64,000 nucleotides of DNA, taken from contig NZ_JNZA01000016.1 of NCBI RefSeq assembly GCF_000717345.1, positions 62,001 to 126,000 of the forward strand, in the 5' to 3' direction. Positions 54,951-63,059 of this stretch are shown here, one piece after another. Position numbers and translations under genes: made by a program. The DNA is from Streptomyces lydicus (GTDB taxonomy: Bacteria > Actinomycetota > Actinomycetes > Streptomycetales > Streptomycetaceae). Position 1 is the stretch's first letter; each line of letters opens with the position of its first letter. Under the pieces are notes generated by a model, which was not told where the DNA came from, did no database searches, and saw only the letters and a list, made by a program, of their open reading frames with translations.

Positions 54951-54992
54951 CCCGACGAGACGCGCCGTACCGGGTCAGGACAAGACGACGCA
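54951..54992 (+). ncRNA. Guanidine-III riboswitch (ykkC-III)
   Basis: CCCGACGAGACGCGCCGT, then ACCGGGTCAGGACAAGACG and ACGCA reproduce the guanidine-III aptamer: the CGACGAG loop, the GCGCCGTAC arm, and the highly conserved GGTCAGGACAAGACG that forms the pseudoknot pocket. It lies 43 nt before the start codon of an SMR guanidinium exporter, the expected target. It probably turns on translation or transcription when guanidine binds. The match is by memory of the family's consensus. Confidence 0.9.
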
Positions 54993-55034
54993 CCCCTGTT
55001 GAAGCTCGTGGAGCTCTTTCGTGGAGGTGCCGTC

Positions 55035-55355
55035 ATGGCGTGGGTCCTGCTCGTGGTCGCCGGTCTGCTGGAGGTGGGCTGGTCGGTGGGGATGAAGTTC
55101 ACCGAGGGCTTCACCCGGTTGTGGCCGAGTGTGTTCACCGGCGCGGGGATCGTCGTCAGCATGCTGTTGCTCTCGTACGCGGCGAGGAGTCTGCCGATCG
55201 GTACGGCGTACGGGGTGTGGGTCGGTATCGGGGCGGCGGGGGCCGCGGTGGTGGGGATGGTGGTGCTGGGCGAGCCGGCGACGGCGGCCCGGATGTTCTT
55301 CATCTGTCTGCTGCTGGTGGCGGTCGTCGGTCTGAAGGCGACGTCGGGTCACTGA
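55035..55355 (+). CDS. gdx: SMR-family guanidinium exporter (Gdx/SugE)
   Basis: 106-residue four-helix small multidrug resistance protein. Glu13 (LLEVGWSVGMK) is the proton/substrate-coupling residue; GFTRLWPS and IGTAYGVWVGIGAAG are family signatures of the guanidinium-exporting Gdx branch. GGAGGT precedes ATG 55035. A guanidine-III riboswitch directly upstream supports guanidinium as the substrate. Converges on the PBP gene 16 nt later. Confidence 0.95.
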   Translation: MAWVLLVVAGLLEVGWSVGMKFTEGFTRLWPSVFTGAGIVVSMLLLSYAARSLPIGTAYGVWVGIGAAGAAVVGMVVLGEPATAARMFFICLLLVAVVGLKATSGH

Positions 55356-55371
55356 CGCCGCCCGGGGCGGG

Positions 55372-57588
55372 TCATGGCCGGGACATCGCCGTCCACCAGC
55401 GGGAGCGCAGCCGCCGCTCGAAGTCGTCGCCGCCCGGGCCCACGGTGGGGAAGTCCTGGGTGGGTTCGGTGGTCGGCGGGGTGGGCGTCGGGAAGGTGGG
55501 GGACGGCGGCAGGGTGGCCGGCGGGGTGGGGGCGCCGGTGGTCGGCGCGGGCGTCGTCGGGGTGCCGGAGGGGCCGGTGGTGGGGGAGACCGAGTCGCTG
55601 GGTGACGGGGAGGCGCTGTCGGAGGGTTCTTCGGACGGTGAGGGTTCGGCGCCGTCGGCGAGGTGCAGGTCGAAGTCGTGGACGGGGCGGCCGCGGAGGG
55701 CGGCGGCGGTGTAGTCGGCCCAGATCTCGGCGGGGAAGTCGCCACCGTTGACGCGGGCCAGGCCGGCCGCGCCGTAGAGGGGCTCCTGTGCGGCGGTGTC
55801 GGGGTTCTGGCCGAGTACGGCGACGACGGTGGCGAGGTCGGGGGTGTAGCCCGCGAACCACGCGGCCTTGTCCTCCTCCGCGGTGCCGGTCTTGCCGGCC
55901 GCGGGCCGTCCGGCGCCCTGGGCGGCGGTGCCGGTGCCGCCCTCGACGACGCTGCGGAGCATCGCGGTGGTGGTGTCGGCGGCCTCGCGGGGGACGGCGT
56001 CGATGCGCTCGCGGTCGGGCAGTTCGATCTCCTCGTCGCTTCTGGTGACCTTGTCGACGAGGGTGTAGGGCCGTCGGCTGCCGTGCTGGGCGAGGGTGGC
56101 GTAGACCTGCGCCATGTCCAGGACGCTGGGGGTGGCGGTGCCCAGCGCGATCGCGCCGCGGGAGGCGGCGAGGCTGGGGGTGTCGGCGGGGATGCCCAGG
56201 TCGACGGCGGTGTCCTTGACCTTGTCGGGGCCGACGTCGATGCCCATCTGGGCGTAGACGGCGTTGACGGATTTGTCGGTGGCCTCGGTGACGGTGATCG
56301 GGCCGTAGGAGCGGTCGTCCTCGTTGGCGGGCGCGAAGCCGGTGGCGTGGCCGTCGCTGACCGTCATGCGCTTGTTGGTGCCGTCGTAGACGGTGTTGGG
56401 GGTGATGGGGGTGCCGTCCTGGGTGGTGGCGCGGTTCTGGACGGCGGAGGCGAAGACGATCGGCTTGAAGGTGGAGCCGACCTGGTAGTCGGTGCGGGTG
56501 GCGCTGTTGACGTACTGCTTGGCGAAGTCGATGCCGCCGTAGAGGGCGACGACCCGGCCGTTGCGGGGGTCGATGGAGGCGCCGCCGGCGCGGACGTTGC
56601 GGTCGGCGGGGCGGGAGTCGTCGAGCCGGTCCATCAGGCGGGTGTTGACCGCGGTGACGAAGGCGTTCTGGCGGCGTTTGCTGAGGGTGGTCGTGATGCG
56701 GTAGCCGCCGGCCCGCAGGGTCGCCTCGCCGAGGATCCGGTGGTCGGTGAGGTAGTCCTTGACGGCTTCGACGAGGTAGCCGCGCTGGCCGGTGAGGCCG
56801 GGGGAGGTCTTGGCGGGGCGGGGTGCGGGGAAGCGCATCGCGGCCCGCTCGGCGGGGCTCAGCCACTTCTGTTTGACCATGCCGTCCAGGACGTAGTTCC
56901 AGCGGGCCAGTACCCGCGCCCGGTTCCCGGGGTGGGCGGTGAGGTCGTAGGCGCTGGGGGCGTTGAGGAGGGTGGCGAGGTAGGCGCCCTGAGCGGTGGT
57001 CAGCTGCTCGGAGTCGCGGCCGTAGTACGCCTGGGCGGCGGCCTGGATGCCGTAGGCGTTGCGGCCGTAGTAGCTGGAGTTGAGGTAGCCCAGCAGGATG
57101 TTGTCCTTGCTGACCTCGCGGTCCAGCTTGACGGCGATGAAGAACTCCTTGGTCTTGCGGGTGAGGGTCTGCTCCTGGGCGAGGTAGTAGTTCTTCACGT
57201 ACTGCTGGGTGATGGTGGAGCCGGACTGCTTGCCCTTGCCGGTGACGGTGTTCCAGGCGGCGCGGAGCATGGCGGCGGGGTCGACGGCGGACTCCGAGTA
57301 GAAGTCGCGGTCCTCGGCGGCGAGCACGGCCTGCTGGACGGACTTGGGGATCTGGCTGAGCCGCACGTTCTGCCGGTTGACCTCGCCGTCGCGGGCGAGT
57401 TCGGTGCCGTCGGAGTAGAGGTAGACGTTGCTCTGGGCCTTGGCGGCGCTGTTGGCCGGCGGGATGTCGACGAGGAGGTAGCCGGCGATCAGCGCGCCGA
57501 TGACGAGCAGCAGGAACAGCAGCACGGTGCCGAGCATCGTGCGCCAGCTGGGCAGGGCCCGGCGCCAGCCTGTGCGTGGTCCGCTCAT
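55372..57588 (-). CDS. Class A penicillin-binding protein
   Basis: 738-residue bifunctional peptidoglycan synthase. One N-terminal membrane helix (LGTVLLFLLLVIGALIAGYL) precedes the GT51 glycosyltransferase domain with catalytic Glu92 (LAAEDRDFYSE) and GSTITQQYVKNYYL. The transpeptidase has Ser372-Thr-Phe-Lys375 (VGSTFKPIV), SVN at 440-442 and KTG at 566 (GKTGTAEEDK). A Pro/Thr/Ser-rich tail of about 60 residues ends the protein. ATG 57588 follows GAGGAGT. It acts outside the membrane in cell-wall growth. Confidence 0.95.
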   Translation of the reverse strand: MSGPRTGWRRALPSWRTMLGTVLLFLLLVIGALIAGYLLVDIPPANSAAKAQSNVYLYSDGTELARDGEVNRQNVRLSQIPKSVQQAVLAAEDRDFYSESAVDPAAMLRAAWNTVTGKGKQSGSTITQQYVKNYYLAQEQTLTRKTKEFFIAVKLDREVSKDNILLGYLNSSYYGRNAYGIQAAAQAYYGRDSEQLTTAQGAYLATLLNAPSAYDLTAHPGNRARVLARWNYVLDGMVKQKWLSPAERAAMRFPAPRPAKTSPGLTGQRGYLVEAVKDYLTDHRILGEATLRAGGYRITTTLSKRRQNAFVTAVNTRLMDRLDDSRPADRNVRAGGASIDPRNGRVVALYGGIDFAKQYVNSATRTDYQVGSTFKPIVFASAVQNRATTQDGTPITPNTVYDGTNKRMTVSDGHATGFAPANEDDRSYGPITVTEATDKSVNAVYAQMGIDVGPDKVKDTAVDLGIPADTPSLAASRGAIALGTATPSVLDMAQVYATLAQHGSRRPYTLVDKVTRSDEEIELPDRERIDAVPREAADTTTAMLRSVVEGGTGTAAQGAGRPAAGKTGTAEEDKAAWFAGYTPDLATVVAVLGQNPDTAAQEPLYGAAGLARVNGGDFPAEIWADYTAAALRGRPVHDFDLHLADGAEPSPSEEPSDSASPSPSDSVSPTTGPSGTPTTPAPTTGAPTPPATLPPSPTFPTPTPPTTEPTQDFPTVGPGGDDFERRLRSRWWTAMSRP

Positions 57589-57879
57589 GTCTGTATGGAC
57601 TCCTCGGCCGTCGCCGATGGTTGTACCCCGGCGGGGGATCGGTGTGGTGTGCGGCGGGTTCGTGCCGTACGCCCGGAAAAGCAACTGTCGCCCGTTGGGA
57701 AACTTTCGCATCATGCGTCCCGGTCAGCGGGGGTGGCGCGCACCTGGGTCCGCCAGCTGACCGGCTGAATGGCGCCCATGACTCACCCGAAGCGGTGATA
57801 AATCGATGGTGCCCGCGGCTCCGGCGTCTTAGGCTCCGGTGCTTTGCTGTCGGACGAGGACGGGGCCGGGTGAGCGCGC

Positions 57880-58677
57880 GTGTGGTGCGTGGCGGTGGCG
57901 GCCGGGAGCTTCCGGCGGTACGCGACTTATCGGGTGGCCACGGTGGCCGGCGTGTTCACCAACACGGTCTTCGGCTTCATCGTTGCCTACGCCTACCTCG
58001 CGCTGTGGGCGGAGCGGCCGCATCTGGGCGGCTACGACCGGGCGCAGGCGCTGACGTTCGTGTGGATCGCGCAGGCGCTGCTGGCGGCGTCGGCGCTGAT
58101 GTCCGGCGGTGGTCTGGACGAGCTTCAGGAGCGGATCCGTACCGGGGACGTCGCGGTGGACCTCTATCGGCCCGCGGACCTCCAGTTGTGGTGGCTGGCC
58201 GCGGACCTGGGGCGGGCGGCGCTCCAGCTGATCGGCCGCGGGGTGGTGCCGCTGACGGTGGGTGCGCTGGTCTTCCCGCTGGCGCTGCCCGGGGACGCGG
58301 CGACCTGGGGCTGGTTCCTGCTGTCGGTGCTGCTGGGGGTGGTGGTCAGTTTCGCGCTGCGCTATCTGGTGGCGCTGGCGTCGTTCTGGCTGCTCGACGG
58401 CTCGGGGCTGTCCCTGATCAGCGGCCTGGCCTGCATGTTCTTCTCGGGGATGGTGCTGCCGCTGCGGGTGTTCCCCGGCGGTTTCGGTGAGGTCGCCCAG
58501 CTGCTGCCGTGGGCGGCGATCCTTCAGGTGCCGGCGGATGTGCTGGTGGGGGCGCGCGGCGGGGACGGGCTGGTGCGGGGGCTGGTGTTCCAGGCGGCGT
58601 GGGGCGCGGCGCTGCTGGCCCTGGGCCGGCTGGCGCAGTCGGCGGCGACCCGGAAGGTGGTGGTGCAGGGTGGCTAG
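57880..58677 (+). CDS. ABC-2 type exporter permease (first)
   Basis: 265-residue membrane protein with six predicted helices and the motif RRYATYRVATVAGVFTNTVF at its start. Paired with the next gene it forms the membrane part of an ABC-2 (DUF990-like) exporter. GTG 57880 is the most probable start; no strong SD is visible. Stop overlaps the next start by 8 nt. The 291-bp gap before it (57589-57879) holds only upstream sequence of the PBP gene and this operon. Confidence 0.82.
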   Translation: MWCVAVAAGSFRRYATYRVATVAGVFTNTVFGFIVAYAYLALWAERPHLGGYDRAQALTFVWIAQALLAASALMSGGGLDELQERIRTGDVAVDLYRPADLQLWWLAADLGRAALQLIGRGVVPLTVGALVFPLALPGDAATWGWFLLSVLLGVVVSFALRYLVALASFWLLDGSGLSLISGLACMFFSGMVLPLRVFPGGFGEVAQLLPWAAILQVPADVLVGARGGDGLVRGLVFQAAWGAALLALGRLAQSAATRKVVVQGG

Positions 58678-59524
58678 GGAGACGTCCCCCAGGGGCGGCT
58701 CGTCATCCGGGGCGGGCCGGATCGCCCAGGGGGTGTTCGCGTACGGGCTGATCGCGCGGATGTGGGTGCGCTCGACGCTCGCCTACCGCGCGTCGTTCGT
58801 CATGATGACGGTCGGCAACTTCGCCGCCTGCGCGCTGGACTTCGTCGCGATCATGCTGATGTTCTCGCAGATCGACGCCCTCGGCGGGTTCTCGCTGCCC
58901 GAAGTGGCCTTCCTGTACGGCACGTCCGGTGTCGCGCTGGGCCTGGCGGACCTGCTGCTGGGCAGCATGGACCGGCTGGGGCGGCGGGTGCGGGACGGCA
59001 CCCTCGATGTGCTGCTGCTGCGCCCGGCGCCGGTCTTCGCGCAGGTCGCGGCGGACCGTTTCGCGCTGCGCCGGCTGGGCCGGATCACTCAGGCGCTGCT
59101 GGTGCTGGGCTGGTCGGTGTCGCGGCTGGACGTGGAGTGGACGGTGGGGCGGGTGCTGATGGTGCCGCTGATGGTCCTGTGCGGTACGGCCATCTTCGGG
59201 TCGGTGTTCACCACGGGTGCCGCGTTCCAGTTCTGGGCCCAGGACGCGGCCGAGGTGCAGAACTCCTTCACGTACGGCGGCAATGCGCTGCTGCAGTACC
59301 CGCCGACGGTGTTCGCCAAGGACCTGGTGCGCGGGGTGACCTTCCTGGTGCCGCTGGCCTTCGTCAACTGGCTGCCCGCCCTGCGTCTGCTGGGGCGTGA
59401 GGATCCTCTGGGGCTGCCGGGGTGGGCGGATTTCCTGGGGCCTGAGGTGGCCGTGTTGATGTGCGCGGGGGCCGCGCTGGCCTGGCGCCGCGGCCTGCGG
59501 GCCTACCGCAGCACCGGGAGCTGA
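58670..59524 (+). CDS. ABC-2 type exporter permease (second)
   Basis: 284-residue partner permease, with six helices and a longer polar N-terminus (ARETSPRGGSSSGAGR). RASFVMMTVGNFAACALDFV and RVRDGTLDVLLLRPAP match the DUF990-type permease pattern (a C-domain like the first permease's VDLYRPADLQLW). GTG 58670 lies inside the upstream gene's end, coupling translation. The ATPase gene follows 4 nt on. Confidence 0.85.
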   Translation: MARETSPRGGSSSGAGRIAQGVFAYGLIARMWVRSTLAYRASFVMMTVGNFAACALDFVAIMLMFSQIDALGGFSLPEVAFLYGTSGVALGLADLLLGSMDRLGRRVRDGTLDVLLLRPAPVFAQVAADRFALRRLGRITQALLVLGWSVSRLDVEWTVGRVLMVPLMVLCGTAIFGSVFTTGAAFQFWAQDAAEVQNSFTYGGNALLQYPPTVFAKDLVRGVTFLVPLAFVNWLPALRLLGREDPLGLPGWADFLGPEVAVLMCAGAALAWRRGLRAYRSTGS

Positions 59525-59528
59525 CGGC

Positions 59529-60578
59529 GTGCCAGGAGAGGACGGGAGCGGGCGGATGCGTACGGAGACGGCAGGAGGCGGGACGGTGGCCGGTGACGGC
59601 GCGGCGGCGGAGCCGCTGATCGAGGTGGACGGCGTCGAGAAGGTGTTCTCGGTACGGCGCCGGGCGGGCCGGCTGCGGCGGGTCCGCCAGGAGGTGCGGG
59701 CGGTGGACGGCCTCACCTTCCGGGTGCCGCGCGGCGAGATGGTCGGCTACATCGGGCCGAACGGCGCGGGGAAGTCCACCACCGTCAAGATGCTGACCGG
59801 CATCCTCACGCCCAGCGGCGGCCGGCTGCGGGTCGCCGGCATCGATCCCGCGCGGGAGCGCACCCGGCTCGCCCGCCGGATCGGGGTGGTCTTCGGCCAG
59901 CGCACCACGCTGTGGTGGGACCTGCCGCTGAAGGACTCCTACGAGCTGGTGCGGCGGATGTACCGGGTCCCCGACCCGGTCTACCGCGCCAACCTCGACC
60001 GCTGCGTGGAGCTGCTGGACCTGGCGCCGCTGCTGGCCGTCCCCGTACGGCAGTTGTCCCTGGGGCAGCGGATGCGCGGCGACATCGCGGCGGCGCTGCT
60101 GCACGACCCGGAGGTGCTGTATCTGGACGAGCCGACCATCGGGCTCGACGTCGTCAGCAAGGCGAAGGTCCGGCAGTTCCTGCGCGAGGTGAACGCCGAG
60201 CGCGGCACCACGGTCCTGCTGACCACGCACGACCTGACCGACATCGAGCAGCTGTGCCGCCGGGTGATGGTCATCGACCACGGGCGCCTGGTCCACGACG
60301 GCGGACTCGACGCGCTGCGGGCGGCCGGTGAGGGGGAGCGGACGCTGGTGGTGGACCTGGAGCGGGAGCTGCCGCCCCTGGAGGTGCCCGGCGCCCGTAC
60401 GGTCCGGGTCGAGGGCCCTCGGCAGTGGCTGGCCTTCCCCGCCGGGCGGAGCGCGGCGCCGCTGGTCACCGCGATCGCCGAACGCTATCCGCTGGTGGAT
60501 CTGTCGCTGCGCGAGCCGGACATCGAGGAGGTGATCGCCCGGCTCTACGCGGGCGCGCACGGGCCGGCGCCGCGTTGA
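59529..60578 (+). CDS. ABC-2 exporter ATP-binding protein
   Basis: 349-residue ATPase. Walker A is GPNGAGKSTTVKML, the Q loop is VVFGQRTTLWWDLP, the signature LSLGQRMRGDIAAALLHDP replaces the usual LSGGQ with LSLGQ (seen in ABC-2 exporters), Walker B is VLYLDEPTIGLD, and the switch is LLTTHD. Start GTG 59529 or ATG 59556 (GGGAG at 59545-59549 is equally good); the first 30 residues are non-conserved. With the two permeases it forms an exporter of unknown substrate. Confidence 0.9.
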   Translation: MPGEDGSGRMRTETAGGGTVAGDGAAAEPLIEVDGVEKVFSVRRRAGRLRRVRQEVRAVDGLTFRVPRGEMVGYIGPNGAGKSTTVKMLTGILTPSGGRLRVAGIDPARERTRLARRIGVVFGQRTTLWWDLPLKDSYELVRRMYRVPDPVYRANLDRCVELLDLAPLLAVPVRQLSLGQRMRGDIAAALLHDPEVLYLDEPTIGLDVVSKAKVRQFLREVNAERGTTVLLTTHDLTDIEQLCRRVMVIDHGRLVHDGGLDALRAAGEGERTLVVDLERELPPLEVPGARTVRVEGPRQWLAFPAGRSAAPLVTAIAERYPLVDLSLREPDIEEVIARLYAGAHGPAPR

Positions 60579-60710
60579 GTCCGCGGGTGCCGCCGCCCTT
60601 GTGCGCCGGCGGGTGCTCGGCCGCCCCGGTCCGCCTTAGGCCCGCGACGAGTTGACCACGTCGTCGTGCAGCTCGGCCCGAGGATCGGGATGCCGTCCTA
60701 GTCTGTCCGT

Positions 60711-61418
60711 ATGACTGAAGAACTCCCTGAGTTGCGGGCCTCCGACGCCGACCGTGAGCGGGTCGCCGAGATCCTGCGGGACGCCCTCGCGGAGGGGCGG
60801 CTGGTGATGGAGGAGTTCGAGGAGCGCCTCGACGCGGCCTACCGGGCGCGCACGTACGGGGAGTTGGAGCCGCTCACCGCCGATCTGCCGACCGGTGCGG
60901 CGGCGCCGGGGGCGCCCGCGGGGCTGTCGCTGCGCAAGGACACCGGGGCGGTGACGGCCTGGTCGGAGCGGATCGTCAGCGGTGTGGAGGGCTCGTCGGC
61001 GGGGGTCGGCATCCTGGGCGGCTTCCAGCGCAAGGGCCGGTGGACGATCGGCCGGCGCTTCACGGCGGTCTGCTGCATGGGCGGCGGCGAGATCGACCTG
61101 CGCGAGGCGAACTTCGCCGCACGCGAGGTGACCGTCACCTGCTGGGCGTTGATGGGCGGGGTGAACGTCGTCGTCCCGCCGGGCGTCGAGGTCGACGTCC
61201 GCGGCCTGGGCATCATGGGCGGCTTCGACGCGCACGAGGACGGGACACCGGGCGAGCCCGGCGCGCCCCGGGTGATCGTCAAGGGACTGGCGCTGATGGG
61301 CGGCGTCGGCGTGGAACGCAAACTCCCCAAGGCGGAACGCCGCCGCCTCAAGGAGGAGCAGCGCCGCCAGAAGTCCCTGGACCGCGAGGACCGCGAGGAC
61401 CGTAAGGAACTGGGCTGA
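60711..61418 (+). CDS. DUF1707 / LiaF-like protein
   Basis: 235-residue cytoplasmic protein. The DUF1707 domain is at the N-terminus (LRASDADRERVAEILRDALA, GRLVMEEFEERLDAAYRA). A LiaF-like beta-helix C-domain has repeated GGV/GG motifs (GILGGFQRKGRW, MGGGEIDLREA, LMGGVNVVVPPGVEV). The charged tail is RRRLKEEQRRQKSLDREDRE. TAGTCT at 60699-60704 lies 6 nt before ATG 60711 without SD. Function is unknown; LiaF domains can bind sensor kinases. Confidence 0.88.
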   Translation: MTEELPELRASDADRERVAEILRDALAEGRLVMEEFEERLDAAYRARTYGELEPLTADLPTGAAAPGAPAGLSLRKDTGAVTAWSERIVSGVEGSSAGVGILGGFQRKGRWTIGRRFTAVCCMGGGEIDLREANFAAREVTVTCWALMGGVNVVVPPGVEVDVRGLGIMGGFDAHEDGTPGEPGAPRVIVKGLALMGGVGVERKLPKAERRRLKEEQRRQKSLDREDREDRKELG

Positions 61419-61463
61419 GGCCCGGGCCGGCCGGGCCGCCCGCCGCCGGCCGGTCCGTTCGCG

Positions 61464-62774
61464 CTACAGCGACGCCGGGGCCGACTGGCGGAGGTGGTCG
61501 AGGTCGAGGGTGTTGGCCATGGCCCGGTAGCCCTCGTCGCTGGGGTGGAGGTGGTCGCCGGAGTCGTAGGACGGGCGCAGGCGGACCGGGGCGGCGGGGT
61601 CGCGGAGGGCCTTGTCGAAGTCGACGACCTCGTCGTAGACGGAGCCGGAGCGGATGATGTGGTTGACCCGTTCGCGGACCGAGTTCAGCAGGGCGGAGTA
61701 GCCGCGGTGTCCGCCGAACGGCGTAAGGGTGGAGCCGGTGACCCGCAGGCCGCGGGCGTGCGCCTCGCGGACGATCAGCCGCATGCCCGCGACGATCTTC
61801 TGCGGGTCGAGCTGGCGCGGCGTCTTGAAGAGGTCGTTCAGGCCGATCTCGACGACGACCGCCTTCACCCCGGTGCGGGAGAGGGCGTCGCGGTCGAGGC
61901 GGGACAGCACGCTGGGGCCGTTGTTCGGGGAGAACCGGCTGCCGTTGACCAGCAGGCGGTTGCCGCTGATGCCCTGGTTGAGGACGCCGTAGCGGGGCGC
62001 GCCGGGTTCGTTGCGCAGCCGCGCGGCGAGGAAGTCCGTCCAGCGGTGGTTGGCGCCGGCGGTGGAGGTGATGCCGTCGGTGATCGAGTCGCCGATCGCG
62101 ACGACCGAGCCGCGGGCCTCGGTGCTCCAGACGTCCACGCCGGTCAGATAGCGCCAGTACGGGCTCTGCTCGGTGTAGGCGGCGCCGGTGCCGTCCTCGG
62201 CGCGGTCGCCGCGCGCCAGGTAGGAGGTCTGCCGGGCGTACGGGTGGTAGGTGGCCGGGCCGGAGGGCGAGGGGGAGTAGGTGGTGACCAGGAGGTCGGT
62301 GTCGCCGGGGACCTTCAGCCGGGCCGGGTCGCTGGTGACCGCGCCGCCCGCCGGGATCGTCACCGCGGGCTTGCCGCCGAAGGTCAGCCGGCGCATGGTG
62401 CCGGCCGCGGCGGTGGGGTCGCTGGGGGCCGCGGCCAGCGCCAGGGTGGCGTGGCTGACCACCAGCGGGCGGGTGCCGTAGAGGTTGGAGAGCTGGATGC
62501 GGGCGCCGCGGCCGCCGACGCTGGTGTGCACGACGTTGCGTATCGACATGCCCGCGTACCCGTCGAGGGTGCCCGGCTCGGCCGCCGCCGCGGCCGCCGA
62601 CCAGGTGCCGACCCACTGCCCGGAGACGGCCGGCGCGGCGGGGTCGCGCTGCTTGTGCGGGGAGCTGCCGGGATCGCCGTCCTCGCCGCCGAAGCCGACG
62701 AATATCGCGGTCGAGATCAGCACCACCACCGCCGCCAGACCGGCGAGCAGGGCGTAACCCACGCTTTTCTTCAT
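61464..62774 (-). CDS. Secreted SGNH/GDSL hydrolase
   Basis: 436-residue membrane-anchored or secreted esterase of the SGNH superfamily. The signal anchor is VGYALLAGLAAVVVLISTAI. The block I Ser lies in VVAIGDSITDG, block III Asn in EIGLNDL, and the catalytic Asp/His pair in DHLHPSDEGY. An N-terminal extension of about 200 residues with a beta-rich fold (NVVHTSVGGRGARIQLSNLY) is typical of lysophospholipase-like SGNH enzymes in streptomycetes. ATG 62774. Convergent with the DUF1707 gene. Confidence 0.9.
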   Translation of the reverse strand: MKKSVGYALLAGLAAVVVLISTAIFVGFGGEDGDPGSSPHKQRDPAAPAVSGQWVGTWSAAAAAAEPGTLDGYAGMSIRNVVHTSVGGRGARIQLSNLYGTRPLVVSHATLALAAAPSDPTAAAGTMRRLTFGGKPAVTIPAGGAVTSDPARLKVPGDTDLLVTTYSPSPSGPATYHPYARQTSYLARGDRAEDGTGAAYTEQSPYWRYLTGVDVWSTEARGSVVAIGDSITDGITSTAGANHRWTDFLAARLRNEPGAPRYGVLNQGISGNRLLVNGSRFSPNNGPSVLSRLDRDALSRTGVKAVVVEIGLNDLFKTPRQLDPQKIVAGMRLIVREAHARGLRVTGSTLTPFGGHRGYSALLNSVRERVNHIIRSGSVYDEVVDFDKALRDPAAPVRLRPSYDSGDHLHPSDEGYRAMANTLDLDHLRQSAPASL

Positions 62775-63059
62775 GCGGGAGAAATCTCCTGGGTGAAGCG
62801 GAGCGGTGTGCTCCGGGCGGGCAAGGGCAGCGGATGATCAGCGGCACCGTTGCGGTCCGATCGGTTCCTTCATGATCCCACGGACCTCCGGGCAACCGCC
62901 CGGCACCCCGTTCGGTGCCTCCACGCCTGGGACGCGGGGAACTCGTGGTCCGTTCCGGGAGTAGGTCACAGTGGGAGTTACGGCCGGCCCGGTGGCCGGG
63001 CGTGCGGAGCAGGATAGGCCGTACGGCTGACGGGGGGCACGGTGGGAGCGGTGGAGCGG
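62775..63059. promoter_or_regulatory. Divergent promoter region, SGNH and DUF445 genes
   Basis: 285-bp gap between divergent genes. AGGATAGGCC near 63012 is a weak -10 candidate for the rightward gene. No operator-like repeat is recognised. Confidence 0.3.

Noticed and set aside
54999..55034. Upstream TTG start adding 12 residues to the Gdx exporter
   Set aside because: Gdx proteins begin at MAWVLL, which has a good SD (GGAGGT); the TTG would place the start next to the riboswitch aptamer.
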